DNA of 64,000 nucleotides from Streptomyces alfalfae (GTDB lineage: Bacteria; Actinomycetota; Actinomycetes; Streptomycetales; Streptomycetaceae), in NCBI RefSeq assembly GCF_004127445.1, contig NZ_QEXM01000029.1, forward strand, positions 42,330-106,329, read 5' to 3'. The notes beneath the pieces were generated by a model that was not told where the DNA came from, made no database searches, and worked only from the letters and a program-made list of their open reading frames with translations. The translations under genes were made by a program, and so were the position numbers. Of this stretch, positions 33,815-44,360 are shown piece by piece. Each line of letters begins with the position of its first letter. The first letter of the stretch is position 1.

Positions 33815-34387
33815 ATGGTCAATCTGACGCGCATCTACACCAGGACCGGCGACCAGGGCACGACCGCCCTAGGCGACATGAGCCGGACCGCCAAGACCGA
33901 TCTGCGGATCGCCGCCTACGCCGACGCCAACGAGGCCAACGCGGCCATCGGCACGGCGATCGCGCTCGGACAGCTCGACGCGGAGGTCGTCAAGGTCCTC
34001 GGACGGGTGCAGAACGACCTGTTCGACGTGGGCGCCGACCTGTCCACGCCGGTCGTCGAGGACCCGAAGTACCCGCCGCTGCGCGTCGAGCAGTCCTACG
34101 TCGACAAGCTGGAGGAGGACTGCGACCGCTTCCTGGAGGACCTGGAGAAGCTGCGCAGCTTCATCCTCCCGGGCGGCACGCCGGGCGCGGCCCTGCTGCA
34201 CCAGGCGTGCACGGTGGTGCGGCGGGCCGAGCGCTCGACGTGGGCGGCCTTCGAGGTCCACGGCGAGACCATGAACCCGCTGACGGCCACCTACCTCAAC
34301 CGCCTCTCCGACCTCTTGTTCATCCTGGCGCGCACGGCCAACAAGGCGGTCGGCGACGTGCTGTGGGTGCCGGGCGGCGACCGCTAG
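33815..34387 (+). CDS. PduO-type ATP:cob(I)alamin adenosyltransferase
   Basis: 190-aa trimeric enzyme that transfers the adenosyl group of ATP to cob(I)alamin, making coenzyme B12 for methylmalonyl-CoA mutase and other B12 enzymes. The ATP-binding N-terminus TRIYTRTGDQGTT is intact, as are VQNDLFDVGADL, the FILPGGTPGAALLHQA loop, RRAERS and the LNRLSDLLF motif. It follows the exporter pair by 13 bases but has its own leaderless-type promoter. Functionally it belongs with meaB and mce nearer the left end. Confidence 0.93.
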   Translation: MVNLTRIYTRTGDQGTTALGDMSRTAKTDLRIAAYADANEANAAIGTAIALGQLDAEVVKVLGRVQNDLFDVGADLSTPVVEDPKYPPLRVEQSYVDKLEEDCDRFLEDLEKLRSFILPGGTPGAALLHQACTVVRRAERSTWAAFEVHGETMNPLTATYLNRLSDLLFILARTANKAVGDVLWVPGGDR

Positions 34388-34398
34388 GCCCGAGCCCG

Positions 34399-34974
34399 CT
34401 AGAGCCTGCTCGGGGTGTCCTCGCGCTCCTTGCCCGCGGCGGCGGCCGGCGCCTTCTTCGGAAAGAGGGTGTACGTGGCGGCGATGGCGACGTTGATGCC
34501 GATCAGCCACAGCATCCGCTGCTGCCACATCCGCAGCGACGCGGTCTCGCCGTCACCGCCGACGTACCAGGCGGCGCCTTGGAGCAGCGCCATGGCGATC
34601 AGCGCGGCGAGCACCCAGCGCGCGGCGAGCTTCCACTCGTGGACGGCGCGGGCGGCCCCGTATTTCGGCGTCGTCGGGGCGGGGCCGCCGGCGAAGCGGT
34701 GGGCGACGCGGACGTCGACCCACTTGATCGTGTAGTGCCCGAGCGCGACGGAGTAGCCGATGTAGACGGCGGCGAGGCCGTGCTTCCAGTCCGGCTCCGC
34801 CCCGTTCTTCAGGTCGATCGCCGTGACGACCAGCAGCAGCACCTCCAGGAGCGGCTCGCACAGCAGCACGGCGACGCTCGCACGGGGCATCTTCGCCCAG
34901 TAGCGCAGCGCGAGACCCGCGGCGAGCAGCACCCAGAAGCCCACCTCGCAGATGATGATCAGTGTGACGATCAC
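34399..34974 (-). CDS. Conserved actinobacterial integral membrane protein
   Basis: 191-aa membrane protein of unknown function with five likely spans: about 3-22, 34-53, 65-82, 118-138 and 151-168. The loop between spans 3 and 4 is conserved-looking (GHYTIKWVDVRVAHRFAGG), and the C-terminus is charged and cytoplasmic (FPKKAPAAAAGKERED). No signature of a transporter or enzyme is seen. It is convergent with the adenosyltransferase gene (11 bases apart) and divergent from the sensor kinase. Confidence 0.75.
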   Translation of the reverse strand: MIVTLIIICEVGFWVLLAAGLALRYWAKMPRASVAVLLCEPLLEVLLLVVTAIDLKNGAEPDWKHGLAAVYIGYSVALGHYTIKWVDVRVAHRFAGGPAPTTPKYGAARAVHEWKLAARWVLAALIAMALLQGAAWYVGGDGETASLRMWQQRMLWLIGINVAIAATYTLFPKKAPAAAAGKEREDTPSRL

Positions 34975-35209
34975 GGCTCGCTCCTCGGCGTCGATTCCAG
35001 TTCCTCCCTTCGAGACTGCCGCCGCGCGGGCCGCCGATCATCGTCGTCAGTGACGAAACCGGGCTGCATCCTTCGATGTAGCGGTGGGGAGCGGCGCTGG
35101 CCCGCGGCGTCCGCAACCAGCGCCGTACCCAGTTCGATGTAGTCGCCACCGGCCGGGCTCCTCCCCCAGGACCAGGCAAGGGCAGGGCCCCACCGTGTTG
35201 GATGGGGGC

Positions 35210-36400
35210 ATGGCCCTGTCCCTCGCCCGCCCGCACCGCGTCGACATCACGATCGCCGCGGTCAGCCTGCTCAGCGGGCTCGCGCTGTGGGCGCTCGGTC
35301 TGCACACGCAGCCCGGCAGGGACCTCGGCGGCACCTGGGCGCTCATCCCGCTGGCCGTCCTCGCCTGCCTCGAACTGGTGCGCAGGACGGCCCCGCAGGC
35401 CGCGCTCACCGTCGGCACGCTCGCGCTGGTCGCCGACCAGTTCACCGAGGGCAACCTCGCCTCGATCATGATGTTCACGGACATCGTGTACGCGGCCGTC
35501 GTGTACGGCACGCCCGCCGCCGCCCGCCGCATCCCGGTGACCACGGGGCTGATCACCGTGGCGGTGACCGTCGGCTTCCTCGCCTGGTTCCGGGAGCCGG
35601 AGGCCATCCTCATCGGCGTCATCACCGGGGTGATCTCCTTCGGGCCCGCCACCACGGGCGTCCTGGTGCGCAACCACCGCGAGGCCGCGGACGCGGCGAG
35701 GCTGCGGGCCGAGCAGACCGCGCTGCTCGCCGAGATGGACCGCGTCCAGGCCGTCACCGCCGAGCGCGCGCGGATGGCCCGCGAACTGCACGACATGGTC
35801 GCCAACCACCTCTCGGCGATCGCCATCCACTCCACCGCCGCGCTCTCCCTGGACGACCCGAGGACCAGCGCCGACGCGCTCGCCGTCATCCGCGAGAACA
35901 GCGTGGAGGGCCTGGCCGAGATGCGCCGCCTCATCGGCATCCTGCGCGACGACAGCGGCGACCTGGAACCGGCCGCCGCGCCCACTCTCGACGGACTCGC
36001 CGCCCTGGTGGCGGGCGCCCGTGCCAACGGGCTCGACGTCACGCTCGACGACTCCCGCCCCCCGCAGGGGCCGAAGCTGCCCGCGCCGGTGGAGCTGGCG
36101 GCCTACCGCATCGTCCAGGAGTCCCTGACCAACGCGCTCAAGCACGCCTCTCCCGGCCGGGTCGCCGTGACCCTCACCCAGGAGCCCCGGGCCCTGACGG
36201 TCCGCGTGAGCAGCCCGTACGGCGATCCGTCCGGGCCCCGCGCCCCCGGCTCCGGAGCCGGCCTCGTCGGCATGCGCGAGCGCACCGAACTGCTCGGCGG
36301 CGCCTTCGAGGCGGGCCCCGAGAACAGCCCCGACGGCACGGTCTGGAGCGTCTTCGCGACCCTGCCCGTCGACCCCGCGGACGAAGGAGCCAAGGAATGA
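35210..36400 (+). CDS. NarL-type sensor histidine kinase (HisKA_3)
   Basis: 396-aa membrane kinase. Five or six N-terminal spans (about 12-140) make an embedded sensor without a large outside domain. The phosphoacceptor is His194 in MARELHDMVANHLSAI, the HisKA_3 motif, and the HATPase ends with VQESLTNALKHA and GAGLVGMRERTELLGG. The ATG at 35210 has GGGGG close upstream; earlier in-frame codons would add a Pro/Arg-rich, non-conserved leader. It overlaps the response regulator gene by 4 bases. The signal is unknown; such kinases often sense membrane or lipid-II stress. Confidence 0.9.
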   Translation: MALSLARPHRVDITIAAVSLLSGLALWALGLHTQPGRDLGGTWALIPLAVLACLELVRRTAPQAALTVGTLALVADQFTEGNLASIMMFTDIVYAAVVYGTPAAARRIPVTTGLITVAVTVGFLAWFREPEAILIGVITGVISFGPATTGVLVRNHREAADAARLRAEQTALLAEMDRVQAVTAERARMARELHDMVANHLSAIAIHSTAALSLDDPRTSADALAVIRENSVEGLAEMRRLIGILRDDSGDLEPAAAPTLDGLAALVAGARANGLDVTLDDSRPPQGPKLPAPVELAAYRIVQESLTNALKHASPGRVAVTLTQEPRALTVRVSSPYGDPSGPRAPGSGAGLVGMRERTELLGGAFEAGPENSPDGTVWSVFATLPVDPADEGAKE

Positions 36401-37047
36401 TCAGGGTGCTAGTCGCCGAGGACCAGTCGGCCGTACGGGCGGGACTCGTCCTGATCCTGCGCAGCGCGCCCGACATCGAGGTGGCCGGCGAGGCGGCGGA
36501 CGGCGAACAGGCCGTCGCCCTCGCCCGCGAGCTCCGCCCCGACCTGGTCCTGATGGACATACAGATGCCACGCCTCGACGGGGTCGCGGCGACGCGGCAG
36601 GTCGTCGCCGAAGGGCTCGCGGACGTCCTCGTCCTGACCACCTTCGACCTCGACGAGTACGTCTTCGGGGCGCTGCGCGCGGGCGCCTCCGGGTTCCTGC
36701 TGAAGAACACCGAGGCGAAGGACCTCATCGAGGGCGTCCGCACGGTGGCGCGCGGCGAGGGCCTGATCGCCCCGGCCGTCACGCGCCGGCTGATCGCCGA
36801 GTTCGCCGCCCCGGCCAAGGCGGTGCGCGGCGAGAACGCACCGGACCCCGCGGTCCTCGACAGCCTCACGCGCCGCGAGCGCGAGGTCCTCGCCTGCATC
36901 GGCGAGGGCCTGTCGAACGCGGAGATCGCGGGCCGCCTCGCCATGGCGGAGGCCACGGTGAAGACCCACGTCAGCCGGATGCTGGGCAAGCTCGGCCTGC
37001 GCAGCAGGGTGCAGGCGGCCGTGCTCGCGCAGGAGTTGGGGGTCTGA
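36397..37047 (+). CDS. NarL/LuxR family response regulator
   Basis: 216-aa regulator, partner of the kinase it overlaps (ATGA). The receiver has Asp54 in LVLMDIQMPRLDG with the acidic pair in VAEDQ, the Thr in LTTFD and Lys in FLLKNTEA. The C-terminal LuxR helix-turn-helix is LTRREREVLACIGEGLSNAEIAG through ATVKTHVSRMLGKLGLRSR. A hairpin follows it. Its targets are not evident; the chitinase gene downstream has its own repeats of a different type. Confidence 0.93.
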   Translation: MIRVLVAEDQSAVRAGLVLILRSAPDIEVAGEAADGEQAVALARELRPDLVLMDIQMPRLDGVAATRQVVAEGLADVLVLTTFDLDEYVFGALRAGASGFLLKNTEAKDLIEGVRTVARGEGLIAPAVTRRLIAEFAAPAKAVRGENAPDPAVLDSLTRREREVLACIGEGLSNAEIAGRLAMAEATVKTHVSRMLGKLGLRSRVQAAVLAQELGV

Positions 37048-37064
37048 CCGTCCCGGTCGGGGAA

Positions 37065-37095
37065 GCCGGATCGTGACGGAGCGGTGCGATCCGGC
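37065..37095 (+). terminator. Hairpin after the response regulator gene
   Basis: A perfect 9-bp inverted repeat (GCCGGATCG at 37065-37073, CGATCCGGC at 37087-37095) with a 13-nt loop lies between the regulator and the chitinase promoter. It should prevent read-through into the chitinase gene. Confidence 0.65.
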
Positions 37096-37098
37096 CAT

Positions 37099-37140
37099 TG
37101 GTTCAGACCTCTTGACCGCTGGTCCAGACCTTTCTATTCT
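37099..37140 (+). promoter_or_regulatory. Chitinase promoter with paired 12-bp direct repeats (DasR-like)
   Basis: -35 TTGACC (37112-37117) and -10 TATTCT (37135-37140) are spaced by 17 bases. Two direct repeats, TGGTTCAGACCT (37099-37110) and TGGTCCAGACCT (37120-37131), 21 bases apart, flank the -35. Repeats of this sequence control Streptomyces chitinases, giving chitin induction and glucose repression, and resemble the DasR box TGGTCTAGACCA. Confidence 0.9.
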
Positions 37141-37240
37141 CGCCGCACTGCGGTGAGCACTCCCCCACGTGTTCCACGTGCTCACGGGCGGCGCAGGGAT
37201 CTACCCCTCGTACCCCCGGAACTCACCCGAGGAGCACCTC

Positions 37241-39121
37241 GTGCGCTTCACACAGACCGACGCACGCCCGAGACTCAGACTCAGACACAAAGCCGTGGCC
37301 GGAATGACCACGCTGCTGCTCCCGCTCGCCACCCTCGTCGCCCTCGGCGGCTCCGCGGAGGCAGCCCCCGAGGCGGCCCCCGCAGCCGCCGCCGAGGCCA
37401 CCGCCACGTACGCCAAGACCCAGGACTGGGGCAACGGCTTCGAGGGCAAGTGGACCATCAAGAACACCGGCACCACCACGCTCAGCTCCTGGAACGTCCA
37501 ATGGGACTTCCCCGCGGACACCAAGGTGACCTCCGCCTGGGACGCCACCGTCACCAACTCCGGCACCCGCTGGACGGGCAAGAACCTCGGCTGGAACGGA
37601 ACGCTCGCCCCCGGCGCCTCCGTCTCCTTCGGGTTCAACGGCACCGGCTCGGGCTCCCCCGAGAAGTGCACCCTCAACGGCAACAGCTGTGACGGCGGCA
37701 GCGTCCCCGGCGACAAGCCGCCCTCCGCGCCCGGCGCCCCGAAGGCCTCCGGCATCACCGACACCTCGGTGAAGCTCGACTGGAGCGCCGCCACCGACGA
37801 CAAGGGCGTCAAGAACTACGACGTCCTGCGGGACGGCGCCACGGTCGCCACGGTGACCGAGACCGCGTACACCGACAAGGACCTGACCGCGGGCACCGAC
37901 TACTCCTACAGCGTGCAGGCCCGCGACACCGCCGGCCAGACGGGACCGGCGAGCGACGCCGTCAAGGTCCGCACCACGGGCGGCGGCGGCCCCGAACCCG
38001 AGCCCGGCGACAAGGTCAAGCTCGGCTACTTCACCGAGTGGGGCGTCTACCAGCGCAACTACCACGCGAAGAACATCGCGACCTCCGGCTCGGCCGGGAA
38101 GATCACGCACATCAACTACAGCTTCGGCAACGTCCAGGGCGGCAAGTGCACCATGGGCGACGCCTACGCGGCGACCGACAAGGCCTACACCGCCGACCAG
38201 AGCGTCGACGGCGTCGCCGACACCTGGGACCAGCCCCTGCGCGGCAACTTCAACCAGCTCCGCAAGCTGAAGGCCAAGTACCCGAACATCAAGATCCTCT
38301 GGTCCTTCGGCGGCTGGACCTGGTCCGGCGGCTTCACCGACGCCATGAAGAACCCGGCGGCCTTCGCCAAGTCCTGCCACGACCTCGTCGAGGACCCGCG
38401 CTGGGCCGACGTCTTCGACGGCATCGACCTGGACTGGGAGTACCCCAACGCCTGCGGTCTGACCTGTGACACCTCGGGCCCGGCCGTCTTCAAGAACATG
38501 ATGCAGGCCTTCCGCAACGAGTTCGGCTCCAAGAACCTGGTCACGGCCGCCATCACCGCGGACGGCTCCAACGGCGGCAAGATCGACTCCGCCGACTACG
38601 GCGGCGCCGCGCAGTACGCCGACTGGTACAACGTCATGACGTACGACTTCTTCGGCGCTTGGGCGGCCAAGGGCCCGACGGCCCCGCACTCCCCGCTCAC
38701 GTCCTACCCGGGCATCCCGCAGGACGGCTTCGACTCCGCCGCGGCGATCTCCAAGCTCAAGGCCAAGGGCGTGCCGTCCGCCAAGCTGCTGCTCGGCATC
38801 GGCTTCTACGGCCGCGGCTGGACCGGCGTCACCCAGAAGGAGCCGGGCGGCACCGCCACCGGCGCGGCGCCCGGGACGTACGAGGCGGGGATCGAGGACT
38901 ACAAGGTCCTCAAGAACTCCTGCCCCTCGAACGGCACGATCGCCGGCACCGCGTACGCACACTGCGGCACGAACTGGTGGTCCTACGACACCCCGGCGAC
39001 CGTCAAGTCCAAGATGGCCTGGGCCAAGGACCAGAAGCTCGGCGGCGCGTTCTTCTGGGAGTTCAGCGGTGACACCAGCAATGGTGAGCTGGTGTCCGCC
39101 ATCAATGACGGTCTGAAGTAA
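37241..39121 (+). CDS. chiC: Secreted family 18 chitinase with CBM2 and FnIII domains (ChiC type)
   Basis: 626-aa secreted enzyme that hydrolyses chitin. Signal peptide 1-41 (ending GGSAEA), then a CBM2 carbohydrate-binding module (about 52-150, closed by Cys143/Cys150), a fibronectin type III domain (about 168-255), a Gly/Pro/Glu linker and the GH18 catalytic barrel (about 268-626). The catalytic motif DGIDLDWE places the acid at Glu400. The GTG at 37241 is set by GAGGAG; the earlier in-frame codon gives no signal peptide. It has its own direct-repeat promoter and a strong terminator. Domain order equals S. coelicolor ChiC. Confidence 0.95.
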   Translation: MRFTQTDARPRLRLRHKAVAGMTTLLLPLATLVALGGSAEAAPEAAPAAAAEATATYAKTQDWGNGFEGKWTIKNTGTTTLSSWNVQWDFPADTKVTSAWDATVTNSGTRWTGKNLGWNGTLAPGASVSFGFNGTGSGSPEKCTLNGNSCDGGSVPGDKPPSAPGAPKASGITDTSVKLDWSAATDDKGVKNYDVLRDGATVATVTETAYTDKDLTAGTDYSYSVQARDTAGQTGPASDAVKVRTTGGGGPEPEPGDKVKLGYFTEWGVYQRNYHAKNIATSGSAGKITHINYSFGNVQGGKCTMGDAYAATDKAYTADQSVDGVADTWDQPLRGNFNQLRKLKAKYPNIKILWSFGGWTWSGGFTDAMKNPAAFAKSCHDLVEDPRWADVFDGIDLDWEYPNACGLTCDTSGPAVFKNMMQAFRNEFGSKNLVTAAITADGSNGGKIDSADYGGAAQYADWYNVMTYDFFGAWAAKGPTAPHSPLTSYPGIPQDGFDSAAAISKLKAKGVPSAKLLLGIGFYGRGWTGVTQKEPGGTATGAAPGTYEAGIEDYKVLKNSCPSNGTIAGTAYAHCGTNWWSYDTPATVKSKMAWAKDQKLGGAFFWEFSGDTSNGELVSAINDGLK

Positions 39122-39134
39122 CCGTCCCCGAAAC

Positions 39135-39175
39135 GAAGCCGGGGAGACAGGAACGCCCCCTGTCTCCCCGGCTTC
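39135..39175. terminator. Strong bidirectional terminator after the chitinase gene
   Basis: A perfect 17-bp inverted repeat (39135-39151 and 39159-39175, arms GAAGCCGGGGAGACAGG and complement) with a 7-nt loop lies between converging chiC and the DUF2550 gene. Confidence 0.88.
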
Positions 39176-39190
39176 TCGCTGTCCGCGGTG

Positions 39191-39640
39191 CTACGCCACG
39201 TTGACCCGCTGCCCCGGAGGCGCCGCCTCCAGCCAGGCCAGGAAACCCGTCAGGGCGTCCTCGCTCATCGCCAGCTCCAGGCGGACGCCGCGGTGGAGGC
39301 AGCCGAGGACGATGGCGTCGGAGAGCAGGGCCAGCTCCTCCTCGCCGTCCGGGGCTCGGCGGTCGACGACCTCGATGGCCGAGCGTTCCAGGACGCGGCG
39401 GGGCCGGGGGGCGTAGGAGAAGACGCGGTACCACTCGACGCGGTCACCGTTGTACCGGGCGACGCCGTAGCCCCAGCCCTTGCCGGAGGTGTCGCCCTTC
39501 TCGGGCGCCTCCCAGCGCAGGGAGCAGTCGAAGGTGCCGCCGGAGCGCTGGATCAGCCGGCGCCTCAGCCCGAAGACGAAGAGCCCCACCAAAACCAGCG
39601 CGATCACAGCAAGTCCGCACACGAGCAGAGTGAGGATCAT
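39191..39640 (-). CDS. DUF2550 family membrane protein
   Basis: 149-aa protein of the actinobacterial DUF2550 family. One N-terminal membrane span (about 2-24, LTLLVCGLAVIALVLVGLFVF) is followed by a basic stop-transfer (GLRRRL) and a soluble beta-rich domain with the family core GTFDCSLRW and GWGYGVARYNGDRVEWYRVFSYAPRPRR. It follows atpC after a 126-base gap on the same strand and is conserved at the end of the ATP synthase operon in actinobacteria (from memory). No activity is known. The start MILTLLV at 39640 is preferred to upstream codons. Confidence 0.85.
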   Translation of the reverse strand: MILTLLVCGLAVIALVLVGLFVFGLRRRLIQRSGGTFDCSLRWEAPEKGDTSGKGWGYGVARYNGDRVEWYRVFSYAPRPRRVLERSAIEVVDRRAPDGEEELALLSDAIVLGCLHRGVRLELAMSEDALTGFLAWLEAAPPGQRVNVA

Positions 39641-39766
39641 CGGCACCGACCTCCTCGCCTCTTCGAAAACGGACCGACATTGCACCCGCATTGCCTCAGC
39701 CGCGACCCGGTCCGGAGTGTTCCCGGACCTGGCCGCGGCTGAGTCACGTTACGCCGCGCGCTGGGG

Positions 39767-40141
39767 TCAGCGCGCCGCCACCGCACGCAGTCGGACGTCG
39801 GCGCGCCGCTCGGCGGAGGCGTCGGCCTCCGACTTCGCGCGCTCCAGCGCCCGCTCCGCACGCTGGACGTCGATCTCGTCGGACAGCTCCGCGATCTCGG
39901 CCAGCAGCGACAGCTTGTCGTCCGCGAAGGAGATGAACCCTCCGTGGACGGCGGCGACGACCGTGGAGCCGTCGCTCGTACGAATGGTCACCGGGCCCGA
40001 CTCCAGCACACCGAGCAGCGGCTGGTGACCGGGCATGACGCCGATGTCGCCGGACGTGGTACGCGCGACGACCAGGGTGGCCTCACCGGACCAGACACTG
40101 CGGTCCGCTGCGACCAGCTCGACATGCAGCTCAGCAGCCAA
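39767..40141 (-). CDS. atpC: ATP synthase F1 epsilon subunit
   Basis: 124-aa epsilon subunit of F1, which couples the rotor and regulates ATP hydrolysis. The N-terminal beta-sandwich (1-85) includes DIGVMPGHQPLLGVL and HGGFISFADDKLSLL; the C-terminal helical hairpin is AERALERAKSEADASAERRAD. It is last in the operon. The start codon is TTG (40141), fixed by GAGGAG six bases upstream. It is separated from atpD by 131 bases carrying two hairpins, unusual in an otherwise tight operon. Confidence 0.95.
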   Translation of the reverse strand: MAAELHVELVAADRSVWSGEATLVVARTTSGDIGVMPGHQPLLGVLESGPVTIRTSDGSTVVAAVHGGFISFADDKLSLLAEIAELSDEIDVQRAERALERAKSEADASAERRADVRLRAVAAR

Positions 40142-40160
40142 GAGTGGCTCCTCGGGTCAC

Positions 40161-40182
40161 CACCCGGCGGCTTCGCCGGGTG
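40161..40182 (-). other. Intercistronic hairpin just upstream of atpC
   Basis: A perfect 9-bp stem (CACCCGGCG at 40161-40169, CGCCGGGTG at 40174-40182) with a GCTT loop ends 20 bases before the atpC start. It may adjust epsilon translation or mRNA decay. Confidence 0.6.
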
Positions 40183-40207
40183 TTGGGTCAAATTCTAGTG
40201 GGCGTGA

Positions 40208-40256
40208 GGAGAGGGGCGGGACACTGCCCCTGTGCGGGGTGCCCCCGCCCCTCTCC
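40208..40256 (-). other. Long hairpin between atpD and atpC, possible attenuator
   Basis: A perfect 13-bp stem (GGAGAGGGGCGGG at 40208-40220 and complement at 40244-40256) encloses a 23-nt loop that can form its own CCCC/GGGG mini-stem. It starts 16 bases after the atpD stop. It could act as a partial terminator or a 3' stabiliser for the upstream genes. Confidence 0.6.
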
Positions 40257-40272
40257 GTCAGAGCTGCTCGGC

Positions 40273-42635
<2,363 letters not shown>

Positions 42636-42656
42636 GAGTCAGGTCCCTTCCTTACG

Positions 42657-44246
42657 TCACTTGGCCGTGGCCGGAGCGTCCTCGCCGAGAAGCTTCCCGT
42701 CCGAGGTCTCGAACTGCTTCTTGAACTCCGCGATGGCGTCGCCGACGGCCTGCAGGGTGTCGTCCGACATCTTGCCGCCCTCCTTGATGGAGGTCATGAG
42801 GCCCTGCTCCTTGCGGTGCAGGTACTCGAGGAGCTCGCGCTCGAAGCGGCGGATGTCGTTGACCGGCACGTCGTCCATGCGACCGGTGGTACCGGCCCAC
42901 ACGGAGACGACCTGGTCCTCGGTCGCCATCGGCTCGTACTGCGGCTGCTTGAGCAGCTCGACCATGCGCTGGCCGCGCTCGAGCTGGGCCTTGGACGCGG
43001 CGTCCAGGTCGGAACCGAAGGCGGCGAACGCCTCCAGCTCACGGAACTGGGCGAGGTCCACGCGCAGACGTCCGGAGACCTGCTTCATCGCCTTGTGCTG
43101 CGCGGAACCACCGACTCGGGAGACGGAGATACCGACGTTCAGCGCGGGGCGCTGACCGGCGTTGAAGAGGTCCGACTCCAGGAAGCACTGGCCGTCGGTG
43201 ATGGAGATGACGTTGGTCGGGATGAACGCCGAGACGTCGTTCGCCTTGGTCTCGACGATCGGCAGACCGGTCATCGAGCCCTTGCCCAGCTCGTCCGAGA
43301 GCTTCGCGCAGCGCTCGAGCAGACGCGAGTGCAGGTAGAAGACGTCACCGGGGTAGGCCTCGCGCCCCGGCGGACGGCGGAGCAGCAGGGACACGGCGCG
43401 GTAGGCGTCGGCCTGCTTCGAGAGGTCGTCGAAGATGATGAGGACGTGCTTGCCCTCGTACATCCACTGCTGGCCGATGGCCGAGCCGGTGTAGGGCGCG
43501 AGGTACTTGAAGCCCGCCGGGTCGGACGCCGGGGCGGCGACGATGGTCGTGTACTCCAGGGCGCCGGCCTCTTCGAGGGCACCGCGCACGGAGGCGATGG
43601 TGGAGCCCTTCTGACCGATGGCGACGTAGATGCAGCGCACCTGCTTGTTCACGTCGCCCGAGCGCCAGTTGTCGCGCTGGTTGATGATCGTGTCGACGGC
43701 CAGGGCGGTCTTGCCCGTCTGGCGGTCACCGATGATCAGCTGACGCTGGCCACGGCCGATCGGGGTCATCGCGTCGACGGCCTTGTAGCCGGTCTCCATC
43801 GGCTCGTGCACCGACTTGCGCTGCATGACCGTGGGGGCCTGCAGCTCAAGGGCGCGACGTCCGCTGGTCTCGATCTCGCCGAGGCCGTCGATCGGGGTGC
43901 CGAGCGGGTCGACGACGCGGCCGAGGTAACCCTCGCCCACGGCGACGGAGAGCACCTCACCGGTGCGCTGCACCGGCTGGCCCTCCTCGATACCGCTGAA
44001 CTCGCCGAGGACGACGGCGCCGATCTCGCGCTCTTCCAGGTTCAGCGCGAGGCCGAGGGTGCCGTCCTCGAACTTGAGCAGCTCGTTCGCCATCGCCGAG
44101 GGCAGTCCCTCGACCTTGGCAATACCGTCGCCGGCGACGGTGACCGTACCGACCTCCTCGCGCGAGGCCGCGTCCGGCTTGTACGCCTGGACAAAGTTCT
44201 CCAGCGCGTCCCGGATCTCCTCCGGCCGGATCGTGAGCTCCGCCAT
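42657..44246 (-). CDS. atpA: ATP synthase F1 alpha subunit
   Basis: 529-aa regulatory, nucleotide-binding subunit. P-loop GDRQTGKT is at 173-180 and the signature [13 protein letters not shown] is present. The start [18 protein letters not shown] is fixed by the family's N-terminus, which contacts the delta subunit. A C-terminal extension rich in acidic residues ([16 protein letters not shown]) is common in actinobacteria. A 114-base gap with short hairpins separates it from atpH, otherwise it is in the operon. Confidence 0.98.
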   Translation of the reverse strand: MAELTIRPEEIRDALENFVQAYKPDAASREEVGTVTVAGDGIAKVEGLPSAMANELLKFEDGTLGLALNLEEREIGAVVLGEFSGIEEGQPVQRTGEVLSVAVGEGYLGRVVDPLGTPIDGLGEIETSGRRALELQAPTVMQRKSVHEPMETGYKAVDAMTPIGRGQRQLIIGDRQTGKTALAVDTIINQRDNWRSGDVNKQVRCIYVAIGQKGSTIASVRGALEEAGALEYTTIVAAPASDPAGFKYLAPYTGSAIGQQWMYEGKHVLIIFDDLSKQADAYRAVSLLLRRPPGREAYPGDVFYLHSRLLERCAKLSDELGKGSMTGLPIVETKANDVSAFIPTNVISITDGQCFLESDLFNAGQRPALNVGISVSRVGGSAQHKAMKQVSGRLRVDLAQFRELEAFAAFGSDLDAASKAQLERGQRMVELLKQPQYEPMATEDQVVSVWAGTTGRMDDVPVNDIRRFERELLEYLHRKEQGLMTSIKEGGKMSDDTLQAVGDAIAEFKKQFETSDGKLLGEDAPATAK

Positions 44247-44321
44247 CTGGGTTCCCTGCTCTCCTTGTTGGGCCCGAAGTTTTCTTGGGGGGTCTGGGGT
44301 CAGCCCCCAGGAATCCTCTGC

Positions 44322-44340
44322 ACGGCCCAACTAGGGCCGT
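44322..44340 (-). other. Small hairpin in the atpH-atpA gap
   Basis: ACGGCCC (44322-44328) and GGGCCGT (44334-44340) form a perfect 7-bp stem with a 5-nt loop. It lies just after atpH in the direction of transcription and may mark an mRNA processing point. Confidence 0.45.
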
Positions 44341-44360
44341 AGGTCATGCTCTTCTTTGGA

